Counted from the stretch's first letter, positions 11,335-22,760 are shown. The stretch is 64,000 nucleotides of DNA from Hippopus hippopus (GCA_946811185.2 OX328107.1:26495587-26559586), one strand, 5' to 3'. A program made the numbers and translations. The notes: generated by a model from the letters alone, not told the origin.

Positions 11335-11512
11335 CAGTCAATGTAGATTAAGATCAGACTGCACAAAAAATGCAGTCTGATATCTGATTTACACTATCCG
11401 CTTTGCCAAGACATTCCGGACAACACTGGACTGCAGCAACCTTGAAATTGAAGTTTTTTTCTGACGGCATGAACTGTCAGTTGTCTTTATTTGGCATCCT
11501 AAGGATTAACAG
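11335..11512 (+). repeat. PAL-C MITE
   Basis: Core AAGATCAGACTGCACAAAAA against ATGCAGTCTGAT, with the usual tail CTTGAAATTGAAG and CCTAAGGATTAAC. Confidence 0.7.
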
Positions 11513-11993
11513 ATGGCTCTTTATCGGTATTATCGGTATATATATTTTTGCTCCAGTTTTTGTTCTGTTGTATCATGCCAAGGGCAAACTACCAATCTAA
11601 TCAACAAAAATGAAGCTGCCCGTGTTCGTGTTGAGTTCCGACTGCATACGAGAGCATAAAGTAGGCGCTTAGTCATGCAGGAGTCTTGAAACCTTGGCTT
11701 CAACAACACTTTAAAATACACGAATAATGTAGATCTACGTAAGCCGATGCAGGTGGAACAGGACGAACGAAATTGACAAAGCTCAGCCCAGGCTAAATTT
11801 CTGGTAATGCCCATAATTAAAAATCTTATTGGATGCTAGATCAGTTTGCATTAGACGTCGTCAACAGGCCTATGTCGGTTAACCAAATTCAAATTGTCTC
11901 TTGAACCGCGAGGATTGGAACACTATCCCACTGAACGAGTTCAAAGACATACCCGATCAATGGGGCATCGCTGCCCTGCTGTAAGAGTTCAAA
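11513..11993. other. Low-repeat sequence upstream of a candidate exon
   Basis: No repeat family recognised; could hold promoter or 5' UTR sequence for the candidate at 11994. Confidence 0.4.
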
Positions 11994-12068
11994 ATGGCGA
12001 CCGATGACGATAGGCCTACTGACTTATACATGTACAAGTTGGCTTCTTTACAAAAGAAGCCAGGAGAG
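11994..12068 (+). CDS. Candidate first exon, possibly of the EF-hand gene
   Basis: ATGGCGACC opens a 25-codon stretch (MATDDDRPTDLYMYKLASLQ, then KKPGE) ending at a possible donor GAGAG|GTCAGC in phase 0, the phase required by the microexon at 30367. It lies in low-repeat sequence. Against it: the donor is weak, the implied intron is 18.3 kb, and other genes could lie between. The unspliced frame stops 9 codons later. Confidence 0.3.
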
Positions 12069-12720
12069 GTCAGCATCAGTGTTTTCAAATAGTTTGTTGG
12101 CTTTTAATTTCAATATATTTTGGTACAAGTAAACAAAAAAGTAAGGCAAAAAACCTCTTATGCTTTACATGACAGTCATGTGACCTTCTCCCCGCGTTTC
12201 CAAGTCGCATGATCTTGTCCAGCGGTTCTTTCTCTTTTTTAACGAAATTCTTCTTATTTTGTCTTCTGCTTAGATTTATTTGCTTAATGAAAAATTACAA
12301 TTATTTTAGAGGTCATTTGCAACCATGGCAAATTAATATAACAAATCTTTTCTGAAATTCGTCATATAAAAATAAACCACGTCTATTACCTGTTTCGGTT
12401 TTTTGATTTCGCCTTATTTATAAAACCATGACGAAACAGACTGTGTATCAGAACAATTTCGCAAGAAAAATGGATTTAGACAGCAAATTCTGTGGCAGTC
12501 TGCCTTTTAAACTCACCGCTATTGGAGAGGTCTGATGACCTCTCCAATGACTTGATGTGTGGTAACCTCTACCGTTGAAATCTCGAACCTGGGATCGCAT
12601 ATAGAGACAATCTTGGTATAAGGTAAAAAGAATTGTGGGACAAGGACATGGAAAAACCTCTTTTTACAAGTAGGGATACTCTCTGTTCTGAAATACATGT
12701 ACTTTCAAAATCTTCTTCTT
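12069..12720. other. Low-repeat sequence
   Basis: A short inverted pair GGAGAGGTCTGATGACCTCTCC lies near 12522-12544; no gene recognised. Confidence 0.45.
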
Positions 12721-12721
12721 T

Positions 12722-13056
12722 AGGGTTGAGCGTAGCATGGTTGCTCAGTCTGTGAGTACCGGGAGCTGAAACCAGGGGGTCGCTGGTTCGAATCCCCAGC
12801 TGTGCCATTTTCTTTACGAGGACTGACGGCAGTTATCGCGACAGAATTAATTCCTCTCTTACCGCTAATTGTCCTTTCGACAACGGTTATGTAGGAAAGC
12901 AGCTAGTGGCTTGGGATAAAAAAAAAAAAAAAAACACAAGCGAACTATTGACAAAAAATTAACTCAAAGGCCACGTGGATAGGTGCACTGGCCGCTGCGA
13001 TTATAAGTGAAATATTGTACATGTATATAAACGGAATTAAACACCATACAAACAAC
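12722..13056 (+). repeat. tRNA-derived SINE, complete with A-run
   Basis: Best copy in the window. The tRNA-like head has B box GGTTCGAATCCC (12786 onward). The central domain is CTGACGGCAGTTATCGCGAC, then a 17-nt A run, and the tail AGGTGCACTGGCCGCTGCGA to GGAATTAAACACCATACAAA. The head lacks a full cloverleaf, so it is a SINE and not a tRNA gene. Confidence 0.9.
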
Positions 13057-13167
13057 CTTTCGGATCGAAAGAGATAATCGGCTAGTCTAGTACTCAAAGG
13101 GTTATAATCATCTTCTATAATTATAAGGTGTCGTTTCTCTTAATTTTTTCACGAAAAGAAAAATATA

Positions 13168-13423
13168 TGATTGGTGCTCTGGCATAATGGGGTTTGATGC
13201 ATCTCCGTGATGCATACCAATTAAGCAGGTCACCACACAACTATGAATCCATAAAATCCATTTAATCTCACAACTGACTGGATATTAAGACGTGTCCTTT
13301 GTTATCCTGAAAATTGACCAATAGCAAAAAAGTATCGACCCAGGTCAAATCCGCGCAGGGTGACATGAGTCGATACCTTTTGCAGATGCATTGAATCCCA
13401 TTTTCCAAGAGCATGGGACTTAT
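13168..13423 (-). repeat. PAL-B MITE
   Basis: Runs from GGTGCTCTGGCATAATGGGG to CCAAGAGCATGG; palindrome around GTATCGACCCAGGTCA. Confidence 0.8.
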
Positions 13424-13629
13424 ACTGTGTGTTACTTGTCAGTAAATAGAACTAATTACAGCTTTGGGAAAAAAAAAACACTGATGATGTCACGAAATTA
13501 GTTAAAGAATGAAATAACTATAATTTTGTGCTCTTTCGTTTGTAATACAACACAGGTACTACAATTTCAATCTGCATTAAACTATACTTTTCGAGGCAGG
13601 TAATAATTACCTCTTGTTTATGCTTGATT

Positions 13630-13866
13630 TAATCTTTACTCTTTACCAGAAGACAAAAATGTCCGCATACCCAACTTGACAGCATTTGAAGACGACACAT
13701 CAATTGTGACTTAAATGATGGAATTTATCTTTGATAAGGTAGAAAACATTTTGGGAAACGGAGAAAATGCTGGTCACTAGCATTTTCTCCTTTTCCAACT
13801 ATTTTTTCAAAAGGCTTCTTCCTAAGAGTCCTCAAAACTCAGGATTACTGGTATTTGGTACGGGTC
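13630..13866 (-). repeat. PAL-A MITE
   Basis: Core GGAGAAAATGCTGGTCACTA with inverted arm; ends TTTGGTACGGGTCA. Confidence 0.82.
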
Positions 13867-13867
13867 A

Positions 13868-14065
13868 TTTAACGTGCTGAACCCTGTTTTGGCCGCTTTC
13901 GGGAGCAGTGGAGATCAAGATCAGACTGCATAGGTCGTATAATCTGATCGTAGGTTTATACTATACACATATTTGCCAGATATTGTGGCTAAAACAGCTG
14001 AAATATTTACACCTTTTGTAACAACTTTGTTCATTTTATTTTTTTTTTTGTCACTGTAAGGGTTT
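13868..14065 (+). repeat. PAL-C MITE, abutting PAL-A
   Basis: TTTAACGTGCTGAACCCT, core TCAAGATCAGACTGCATAGG with decayed inverted arm. It begins exactly where the PAL-A copy ends. Confidence 0.65.
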
Positions 14066-14099
14066 ATGCCAGGGGAACACCCAAATCTACATGAGTTGT

Positions 14100-14500
14100 G
14101 CCTTTTATCAAACAGTTCCGAGTTTTAACGACACCGAGGAAAAAGGCTTTCGAAAAGCCTTGTGTCACGCTGAAAAAAAAAAATGCTGGTAACCACTTGA
14201 ACTGTTTTTAAAGGAAAAAAAGAGAACACTTTCGGACCGTCCAGATTCAATCAGATGAAAACAGAAGGTTCAAATACGAACAGCAGAGAAAAAAAATATT
14301 TGACTAAAGAATACCTTTTAAATCTAAAAGCGCTGAACTCGGCTTTGATGTCTTTTCGGTCAGTGTAGATCAAGATCAGACTGCACAAAATATGCAGCCT
14401 GATCAGAGATCTGCACTGTCCATTACTGTGCCAGGTATTTTGACAAACAGCCTCCAAATAGCAATAGCTACAGTTTTTTTACTGAACGAGAATGGCCATT
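14100..14500 (+). repeat. PAL-A fragment and PAL-C copy
   Basis: About 14105-14210 is a PAL-A left half (CCGAGTTTTAACGACACC). 14325-14500 is PAL-C (GTGTAGATCAAGATCAGACT with ATATGCAGCCTGATC). Confidence 0.65.
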
Positions 14501-14594
14501 TTATTTAACAATCTTTATAGGCCTTCAGAACAAAACAGATATTTTATCAGACAAGTGTACATTGTCAAAATCACATGATGTAAATAACAAAGCG

Positions 14595-14612
14595 TCTATC
14601 TGTCTGTCTGCC

Positions 14613-14701
<89 letters not shown>
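14595..14701 (+). repeat. Microsatellite (TGTC)n then (TC)n
   Basis: Compound tetranucleotide and dinucleotide array; open frames across it are low-complexity artefacts. Confidence 0.95.
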
Positions 14702-14702
<1 letters not shown>

Positions 14703-15140
14703 CTATTATCTTTTCCTATTAAACTCCTTCACTTCACTTCCACTTCTATGTCTAGCACACAAAATAAAATTCCTGACTATAGAGTAGATCTATAAAAAAA
14801 AAAATGGATGAACTATAAAAGTACCGATAAGAAAGATTTACAAATACCACTTCACTAAATAACCTTACCTTAGGTCATTTATCAACGCTGAAATGTCAAA
14901 CAAAAATGTCATTTAATGTTTTTCTAACTTGAAACATGGGCCTATCCCGCTTTTTCAATAGTTCAACACCCTTTCACAAAGCAAAATCAAAAATTCCTCC
15001 TAAATATCGATACGAACAAATCGAAGAACTGTTGGTAATTATGGACACTAACCTTTGTTTACCACACGGCATAATTCAAATAATATAACTGGTAAAGATT
15101 AAAAGAGAAGAAAAGAAAAAAATGAGAGAAATGAAAAGGA

Positions 15141-15391
15141 GCGCCGCTCTGGAGTAAGGGGGTTTAATGATCCTTCGGAATGCATTAAATACCAAGCAAG
15201 CCTTCGCATAACATGAATCCACTTCGTTTAAAAATCTACCGAATCATGAGGTAGATCTTTTTTTTAACTCACAAAAAATTTACCAAAAGGGAAAATTTTC
15301 GACACAATCTTATGCTTGCGCTAGGCTGACATGAGTCGATACTTTTTGCAGATGTATTAAATTGCCTTTTCACAGAGCATTACTCGAATAT
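15141..15391 (-). repeat. PAL-B MITE, diverged
   Basis: GCTCTGGAGTAAGGGGGTTT at left, GTATTAAATTGCC and CACAGAGCATTACTC at right; palindrome eroded on one side. Confidence 0.72.
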
Positions 15392-15805
15392 CTTTTTACT
15401 GCTATAAAAAGATCGTGTATGAAAAATGAGTACCGGTAACTGCTTCATCATTTTCACACAATGTTGTTAAAAGCCTTGACTACGGCGGCCAAAGTATTAC
15501 ACCTATATGAAAATGGGTTACAAAAGATGTAGTGAAAAAGTTCGAATGATGAAGAAATGTCTGATGTTATTTTTGTCGTTTTCGTTGATTGCATGGTCAA
15601 ATATTATCGTTTATAAGTTGATCAATGCACTTTTTTATTATACTTTTAAACAAGAAAGTACTATCTTCAGCTTATTTTTCAAGATGAATTTTACAATTTT
15701 CAGGTGATTCTAAATCTAAGTATAGGGACAAAGTGTTTTCCCGAGTAGGCCTATAAGGACTGTTAATTTATGTAAACTGACTTACTGGAGGGATAGCCAA
15801 AGCAC
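15392..15805. other. Intergenic, nothing recognised
   Basis: A 66-codon open frame from 15507 is AT-rich and lacks any recognisable motif; not supported as a gene. Confidence 0.5.
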
Positions 15806-16025
15806 CTAACTCTTTTCAAGACGAAAAAGTTATTGAATTATCCAAAGTGAATGCAACCGCAGACGACAAATCAAAACGCGTCTTTAATTACTGGATTTGT
15901 TTCGAAGTATATAAAACGCTGTAGGAAAACGAGAAAACGTTTGTTACCAGCATGTTCTCCTTTTCCAACAATCTTTCCAACAAGCCCTTGCTTCAGGGTA
16001 AGTTAAAGCACGGGATTGTTAGGTG
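15806..16025 (-). repeat. PAL-A MITE, diverged
   Basis: ACTCTTTTCAAGACGAAAAA, core GTTACCAGCATGTTCTCCTT, right end GATTGTTAGGTG. Confidence 0.7.
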
Positions 16026-16850
16026 ACAACAGCAAATCATTAATACCAGATCACAGTACTGTCAGGCCTTTGAATTACTTAACCGTTGTAATATAGTTCA
16101 TCCTCTTGAGTTCTTTGGCCTATCTAGCATTGACATTGAAACACTACACGGCGTTTTGTCGTTATAAAGGATAAAGTTTGAGTCGCTTAAACGACATGAA
16201 ATAGTTTTTGTATAGTGATTTTATTATTGTTCGATCGACAACGAATTACTGAGTAAATTGAAGTACCATCTTAAAAATTCACCCTTAGTCGGATTTTAGA
16301 GTCTCTTTATGTTATGCACAGTGACATGGATACTGACACGGTAGGACAATAAAGGTTTTCGAAATTATTTACTGTGTTTTTTCTTTTCTCTCTTCTTTCT
16401 CTTTTCCTGTCGTTTCTGCCACCAGTTTGTATTTCTATTTCCCATTTCTGTTTCTCTTTCATTTAGAATTATCTTTATCGAAACTGGAATTCGTATAGAT
16501 CTGTCTGTCTGTCTGTCTGTGTGTCTCTCTTTCTCCCCTAAGTCTTACTTTCGCTGTGGACCTGTCCCTAACCTCTCCTGTCTGACATTTCTGTCTAAAA
16601 ATTTCGATTTTTTATCCTTTTCACTTTTTCCCCTATTCCATTTCGTAAAACTCAAACTTTTTAAACGTCTTCGATGGGTATCGATAAACTCATCAATCTT
16701 TATGTCATAAAAATACACTATCCGCCCATCAACGTACCTTGTCCCCTAAAATCTCCGATTTGGCCTCATAAATGTATTTCCGGCTGTCCTGTCCATGTAT
16801 TCAATGCTTCTCCCTAACTTAAATAAAGTATTATTAACCCTATACTCTTT
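16026..16850. other. Intergenic with pyrimidine-rich tract and (TCTG)n
   Basis: 16379-16480 is T/C-rich and 16500-16520 is a short TCTG array; nothing else recognised. Confidence 0.55.
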
Positions 16851-16851
16851 A

Positions 16852-17315
16852 CCAGATTTTAACTCTTTACTCGGATACAATACCGCGTTTCAGATGGCAA
16901 AATTTTGGACTGAACCAAATTGAAAGCATTTGCAGATGATGAATTAAATGAGGCTGAAATGATGACTTATGTCTTTGATAGGGTAGAAAAGATTGTGGGA
17001 AACGATGAAAATGCTGGTTACCAGCATTATCACCTTTTCCGACAATATTTTCACAAGCATCTTTTATCAGGGTCGTTAAAAGTCATGACTGTGTGTTAAA
17101 GCGTTAATCTAATGGCATTCAAGACTTGTCCAGATAGAACGTATTTGCAAACGACAAATTACATGTGGCTAAAATGACGGAATTCGTTCGCTTCAGAGGA
17201 CAGAAAACATTGTAGTAAAAGAAAGAAAATGCTGGTTACCAGCTATTTTTTTATGTTTGCAAAAGACCTGTTTCTCCGTGACATTGAAAGATGTGTTTAT
17301 TCGTTAAGAGTAAGG
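16852..17315 (-). repeat. Two PAL-A copies in tandem
   Basis: 16852-17106 and 17107-17315, each with GAAAGCATTTGCAGA-like or GTATTTGCAAACGACA body and core GAAAATGCTGGTTACCAGC. Confidence 0.78.
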
Positions 17316-17317
17316 TT

Positions 17318-17552
17318 TAACCCTCGGGCTGCTAAACGTGACCCACTAACCTTTTGCGGACAGTGTAGATCAAGATCAGACTGCGCAGAACGTATAAAAT
17401 CCATTGTGTATAACAACCGACTGAATCATGAGGTGCACTGGTCCTTTGATATGCAGAAAATCGACCAATAGCAGCGCGGACTCCGCAGGCTGACCTAGGT
17501 GAAAAGATGTATTTTGCAGATGCATTAAGCCCCCCTTTCCCCAGAGCATGAC
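17318..17552. repeat. PAL-C left half fused to PAL-B right half
   Basis: 17318-17392 reads as PAL-C (GGCTGCTAAACGTGACCCAC to TCAGACTGCGCAGAACGT). It switches at about 17393 to PAL-B (AAATCCATTGTGTATAACAA through CGCAGGCTGACCTAGG to GATGCATTAAGCCCCC). Confidence 0.75.
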
Positions 17553-17649
17553 TTATTTTTAATGGAATATTGATTGTTTCAGAAATTCTTCATCAAATTT
17601 GCACGGGATAAAATAAAATAACTTTGATTACGATGAATATTTCAAATAG

Positions 17650-17830
17650 GATTATAAACGCTTTCCACATAATTTTAGTCATATCACATCGACAGTTCAA
17701 TCTCTATCTTTGGTAAGAGGAGCACTACGTTAGGGATCTGCACCGACTTGCCAAAGGACACTTAAACGCCAGAGGCGCCGCCAGTCTGGATCGAAGCTGG
17801 ATTTTACCAATGAAAATTCAATACCGAAAT
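17650..17830 (-). repeat. tRNA-derived SINE, diverged
   Basis: AACGCTTTCCACATAATTTT and TCATATCACATCGACAG at left; head complement GTCTGGATCGAAGCTGG at right. Confidence 0.7.
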
Positions 17831-17938
17831 CAATGTGCCACGAAGGACCTCGCAATAGTTGCAAAAATTAAACAGGCGCAAAAAAAAAAATCTGTACCCT
17901 GAATGAGTTTACAATCGATGATACGTTGCTTAAACAAG

Positions 17939-18140
17939 AGTTAACTCTTTACCAAACGATATTTGCAGACGACAATGTGACTCAAAAAAAAAAAAAATTT
18001 TGTTGGGGGGGGGGGGGAGGGTAGAAAACATTTTGGGAAAAGGAGAAAATGCTGGTCACCAGCATTTTCTCCTTTTTCCCCCACAATATTTTCAAAAGTT
18101 TTCTTTGTCATGGTTATTAAAGGTCGGGATTGTGTGGTAA
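17939..18140 (-). repeat. PAL-A MITE with G-run
   Basis: TTAACTCTTTACCAAACG, an 11-nt G run near 18006, intact core GGAAAAGGAGAAAATGCTGG, ends GTGTGGTAAAGAAGG. Confidence 0.85.
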
Positions 18141-18261
18141 AGAAGGAAACGCTTAAATCCAAACGTTCAATCTCAAAGTATTTCCAGAAAACAAAATTAA
18201 TCAAAATTCGTTCGAATGATACGATATGTCTTTGAAAGGGCAGAATACATTCGTAGGAAAC

Positions 18262-21076
18262 GGAACAAGAGGGCCATGATGGCCCTGTATCGCTCCACTG
18301 GCTATTAAGTAAAAACACTACAAGCCAAACATTACAATATTCAGCAAATTGATTTCAAACACGAGGACATGCAAACATTTTTCTATCTAATCCTACAAGA
18401 AAGTTGTGATCCATGGGCAAAGCCAATTTTGATCGCAAAGCTATAATTATTTGAATCCTGGTGGAGGTCCACAATATAAAGCTCCATACCAAATAATTCA
18501 GTTCTTGAATGTTATAAACAAGAAGATTTTCAAATTTTTCTCAATGAAAAGCCCTGTAAAACATGAAACCCATGAGACAGGGCTAAATCTAATAGCCTTA
18601 GTCTTTATAATGGTTAGTAACATAATGACTTAAGATAGTTTTCATTACAAAAGCCCATGTAAAACTGGTGACCTTGTGTTCCGTGGTGTGGGGACAAACT
18701 TGGGTCAAGGACTATAATTTGGGCCCTCCTTGTAGAGGCCCACTAGATAAAGCTACATGCAAAATTTGGTAGACCCCATGGCTATTATTTGAAGGAACTT
18801 GGTAGAGGCCCACTAGATACAGCTACATGCCAAATTTGGTAGCCCTAGGCCTTACAGTTTCAGAGAAGATTTTTGAAAATTTTCTATATTTTTCAGTTTT
18901 GTTGCCATGGCAACCAGAGTTTCTGAAGGAATAAAATTCTGTCATGGGATTCTGAAGAAGACCATGGCAGGATCATTTCTTTGAAGTTTCATCAAAATTG
19001 GATAAGTAGTTTCAGAGATGTTTGAAATAAAAGTTAATGCACGCACGGACAGATGGACGGATGGACCTTCAGTGCCAGTAAAAAACAAGTATATACATCA
19101 ATCTCAGTTTGAAATATATCTTTTTAACCTATTACCAGACAATCCCTACTTTTGATGACCCTGAGAAAGAAGGCTTTAGAAAAGCATTTTCTCCTTTTCT
19201 TACAATGTTTTCTACTGTTCACAAAACAAATTTCAAATTTTCAATCACTTTTATTTTGTCGTCTGCAAGTGCTTTCGATTTAGACAAGCCTAAAATATTA
19301 TCGTTTGGTAATGAGTTACATGTGTGCTAACAATTGTCATAATAAATCACTAAGATTTTTTTTCAAACTTATTTTATTAATACTTTTTCTAAGCTAGTCA
19401 TCATCAAACAGTAGACATGGTGTATTAATATGAACACTTCATAGTTTGTAAACACAGTCAGATATGTGGAGGATAATTTTTTGTTTTGGTGTATGATTGA
19501 AAATTCTTTTATTGAGTTGAAACAAATGCTAAAAGCTCCCCTTGAGCACGTTGTGCTCAAATGAGCTAAAAAGTTAACATACGGATGGACGCACAACGGA
19601 CAACGGGCCATAACATAAGCCTGCTGGCCTTCGGCCAGTGGAGCTAAAAAACTTGTCTAGCACCAATCATGTATCACTGCAGCTTAATAATCAAGGGAGG
19701 TAAATAGTAACGAACTTTATCTTTCATAAAAAGAGTTATTTCCCTTGATTAATGTTTAAATTGAAGTGACAATATTTTGAAGCCCATGTTAAACTTGCGA
19801 TCCCTGGAATGAAGGCAATTTTGACCCCAGACCTAGAATATGAAACTAGAATGTGTGGTTATAAACAAAAAGATTTTTTAATCTTGCCCAACAAAAAGTC
19901 ATGTAAAACAAGTTTGCTGAATAAAAGGCCCTGTAAAATATGTGATCCATGACACAGGTTTATCAAGTTTTCACTATAAAAGCCAATGTAAAACTTGTGA
20001 CCCCTGGTGTGGAGTCAAACTTGACCCCCAAAGTTAAAATTTGGGCCCTCTTGGTAGAGGCCCATTATATAAAGTTACATGCAAAATTTGGTAGCCCTAG
20101 GCCTAAATATGGCTATGTACAAGTAGATTATTAAAGTTTCCTTATATAAGACCATGTAGAACTTGTGACCCCCTGGGGTGGGGCTACATTTGACCCCCTG
20201 GGCTATAATTTGGGCACCCTTGATAGAGACCCCCTAGATAAAGCTAAATGCAAAATTTGATAGCCCTTATAGCTAGATGCGAAAGATTTTCCTATATAAG
20301 CCCGCCCATGTAAAACATGTTACCCCCCGGAGCGAAGTCAAATTTGACCCTCGGCTATAATTTGGACACCCTTGGTACAGGTCCACTAGATAAAGCTACT
20401 GCCAAATTTGGTCGCCCTAGGCCCCATGGCTAGGTCAAAGAAGAATTTTAAAGTTCTCCCTATATAAGCCCATGTAAAACTTGTTATATAAGCCCATGTA
20501 AAACTTGTTACCCCCGGGCAGGGCCTAATTTGACCCCAGGGCTATAATTTGAACAATCTTGGCAGAGGTCCACTAGATAAAGCTACATGCCAAATTTGGT
20601 AGCTCTAGGCCCTATGGCTAGGTAGAAGAGGAATTTTAAAGTTCTCCCTAAATAAGCCCATGTATAACTTGTAACCCCCGGGGCGGGGCCAATTTCGACC
20701 CCAGGGCTATAAATTGAAGAAACTTGGCAGAGGTCCACTAGATAAAGCTACATGCCAAATTTGGTAGCTCTTGGCCTTACGGTTTCAGACAAGAAGATTT
20801 TCAAAGATTTTCAAAATTTTTCAGTTTTGTTGCCATGGCAACCAGAGTTTTTGAAGGAATTAAATTCTTTCAAGAAATTCTGAAGAGGACCATGGCAGGA
20901 TCATTTCTATGAAGTTTCATCAAAATTGGATGGGTAGTTTCAGAGAAGAAGACGTTTTAAAAAAAAGTTAACGCACGGACGGACGGACGGACGCACGGAC
21001 GGACGGACGGACGGACGCACGACGGACAACAGGCCATGACATAAGCCCGCTGGCCTTCGGCCAGTGGAGCTAAAAA
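18262..21076 (+). mobile_element. HINE/Helentron-like element, family 2 (composite)
   Basis: The 5' end is ACAAGAGGGCCATGATGGCC, then ATCGCTCCACTGG. The 3' end is the hairpin CTGGCCTTCGGCCAG followed by TGGAGCTAAAA. Between them are about 165-bp tandem units (AAGCCCATGTAAAACTTGTG, GATAAAGCTACATGCCAAAT) and a (GGAC)n tract at 20973-21016. An inner 3' end at 19600-19645, a family 1-type hairpin at 19538-19575 and a PAL-A copy at 19125-19328 show that several insertions are combined. No helicase frame is present. Confidence 0.72.
19125..19328 (+). repeat. PAL-A copy inside the Helentron composite
   Basis: AACCTATTACCAGACAATCC, GAGAAAGAAGGCTTTAGAAA, and right end TCGTTTGGTAATGAGTTA; one core arm is lost. 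Confidence 0.78.
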
Positions 21077-21165
21077 ACTGCGGGTTATCAACATTTTCTT
21101 CTTTAAAACACACTGTTTTCTCCCTCAGCCTCATTAAAATACGGGATTGTATGGTAAAGAGTTAA

Positions 21166-21440
21166 ATCTGTTTAACAAACAGTTACTTTAAAGAAGCTAC
21201 CTGTTCGAACCCTTATGACCACTGACATGACACTATTTGTCTTTGAAAAGGAAGAAAACATTCTTAGGAAAAGAAGTGAATGCTGGTTGCGTTTCCTCCG
21301 TTTAACGCACTGTTTTCAAAAGTCTTCTCCAGCAGGGTCGTTAAAACGCGGAGCTGTATGATCAAGAGTTAAAATCTGTTTGACAAACAGTTAATATAAA
21401 GAAGCTACCAGTTCGAACCCTTATGACCACTGACATTACT
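21166..21440. repeat. 70-bp direct repeats flanking a PAL-A copy
   Basis: AATCTGTTTAACAAACAGTT with GTTCGAACCCTTATGACCAC occurs at 21166-21232 and again, slightly changed, at 21373-21439, 207 bp apart. The sequence between is a PAL-A copy. Confidence 0.8.
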
Positions 21441-21659
21441 TCATTACACTTCGGAAATAAAAGCCGTCTGTGATTTCTGTTCAACCGTAGGTTTTTTGTA
21501 TGCAGGTTCGAAACTCGACTTCTGCGATTCTGACTCAGCAAAATTAATGTCTGTTCCACACTCTAGGAATACGAGTAGAGACTGAAAGAAAAATGTTTAA
21601 AAAACTGATTGGCTTGGCGAGGAATGATGTATAAAGTAGGAGTTTTGACGAGTTATTTA

Positions 21660-22085
21660 AGTAAACCTATCCCGAGTTTCAACGATCCTATAACCTTTTT
21701 TAAAAGATTGTGAGAAAAGGAGAAAATGCTGTTTACTAGCATTTCCTTCTTTCCAACAATGTTATCTACCCTTTTAGATGTAAAGTTCATCCTTTGAAAT
21801 GAATCATCTGCAATTTCTTTATATTTGGAAAAAAAAATATCGTATGGTTGAGAGTTGCATATCCGCGACGAGTCTCGGTATGAGAAAGGTTGGGGCGACC
21901 CACACCAATTATCTATAATCTTCGGTGGACTATATTCCTTAATGAAATGACCGAATTCAACCTATACAAAACAATCCTTGAGAAAGGAAGCTATTGAAAA
22001 CATTGTGGGAAAAGGAGAACATGCTGATAACTAGCATTTGATTTTGGCAAGTTTAGAAATTGATCACCTGGTAAAGAGTTATTAT
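21660..22085 (+). repeat. Two PAL-A copies
   Basis: About 21665-21855 (CCCGAGTTTCAACGATCCTA; GAGAAAATGCTGTTTACTAG) and about 21955-22085 (truncated at its core). Confidence 0.7.
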
Positions 22086-22149
22086 TACATTATTTTTTGG
22101 GAATGGAATTGTTAAATTACATGTACGTATACTGTCAGTCACATGATCT

Positions 22150-22686
22150 TAAGCATGGCGGCACCTTGTAAACGGCAACTACAGTCAGGGTGATTAGCAA
22201 CCTGTTGCTGAAAAAATGCCAATGTAATTGATAGACAAAATCAGAAAATGAATGCAGAAACTACTTGTCATCGGAATTGAATTTAGAAAGATTCCCACGG
22301 AAAATTCTAATCAGTGTTTGCTTTCTAGTGTTACGATTTTGAGAACGGTGAAGCGATGTACTTCCGGCGAAGAAATATAGGCTTACCGTGTAGGTGCATA
22401 TCAAGCTACGTGATACAGCCGAGGGACTTGATCAACAGATCACCCGATGTGTGCCGAATGCGAGGGTTCGTATTTAAATCTATATGATGACGTCATATCT
22501 GATGTTATGAAAAAAGACGGAGTTACCGATTGCCAAACGATCATCTCGTTATCTAAACTCCCAAAATTTCAATTTTTTACTGAATGTAAATGTAAAGTTC
22601 AAACGATTGCAAAGAAAAATATATCTAGTTGTATTTGTCGGAGTTTTACAAGAAATTGGATGTACGGAACAAAAACTAATTGGTAG
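22150..22686 (+). other. Possible promoter/first-exon region
   Basis: Low-repeat sequence. ATGGCGGCACC at 22156 starts a 12-codon frame with a possible donor after TCAGG. ACTTCCGG, the ETS/GABP promoter motif, lies near 22361. A 79-codon frame starts at 22447 (MCAECEGSYLNLYDDVISDV) and is Cys-rich later on. None of these can be linked to a known gene. Confidence 0.2.
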
Positions 22687-22689
22687 GGC

Positions 22690-22760
22690 CCTTGAAGGCG
22701 CCGAGTGCCGTAATCGGGAAATCCTGGTTCGTTTCCTGGCTGTCCTCGCGGGACAAATAA
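22690..22760 (+). repeat. tRNA-like fragment
   Basis: B-box-like GGTTCGTTTCC without a matching cloverleaf; probably a SINE head. Confidence 0.3.

Larger units (their letters stand above)
18146..21165 (-). repeat. PAL-A copy split by a 2.8 kb Helentron-like insertion
   Basis: The left half (18146-18262) ends in GTAGGAAACGGA. The right half (21077-21165) resumes CTGCGGGTTATCAACATTTT and ends in GTATGGTAAAGAGTTAA. The two halves meet inside what would be the core palindrome. Confidence 0.7.

Noticed and set aside
12722..12810. tRNA gene suggested by B box GGTTCGAATCCC
   Set aside because: No complete cloverleaf, and the SINE body and tail follow directly.
14562..14795. Ser/Leu/Cys-rich frame
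   Set aside because: Translation of the TGTC/TC microsatellite.
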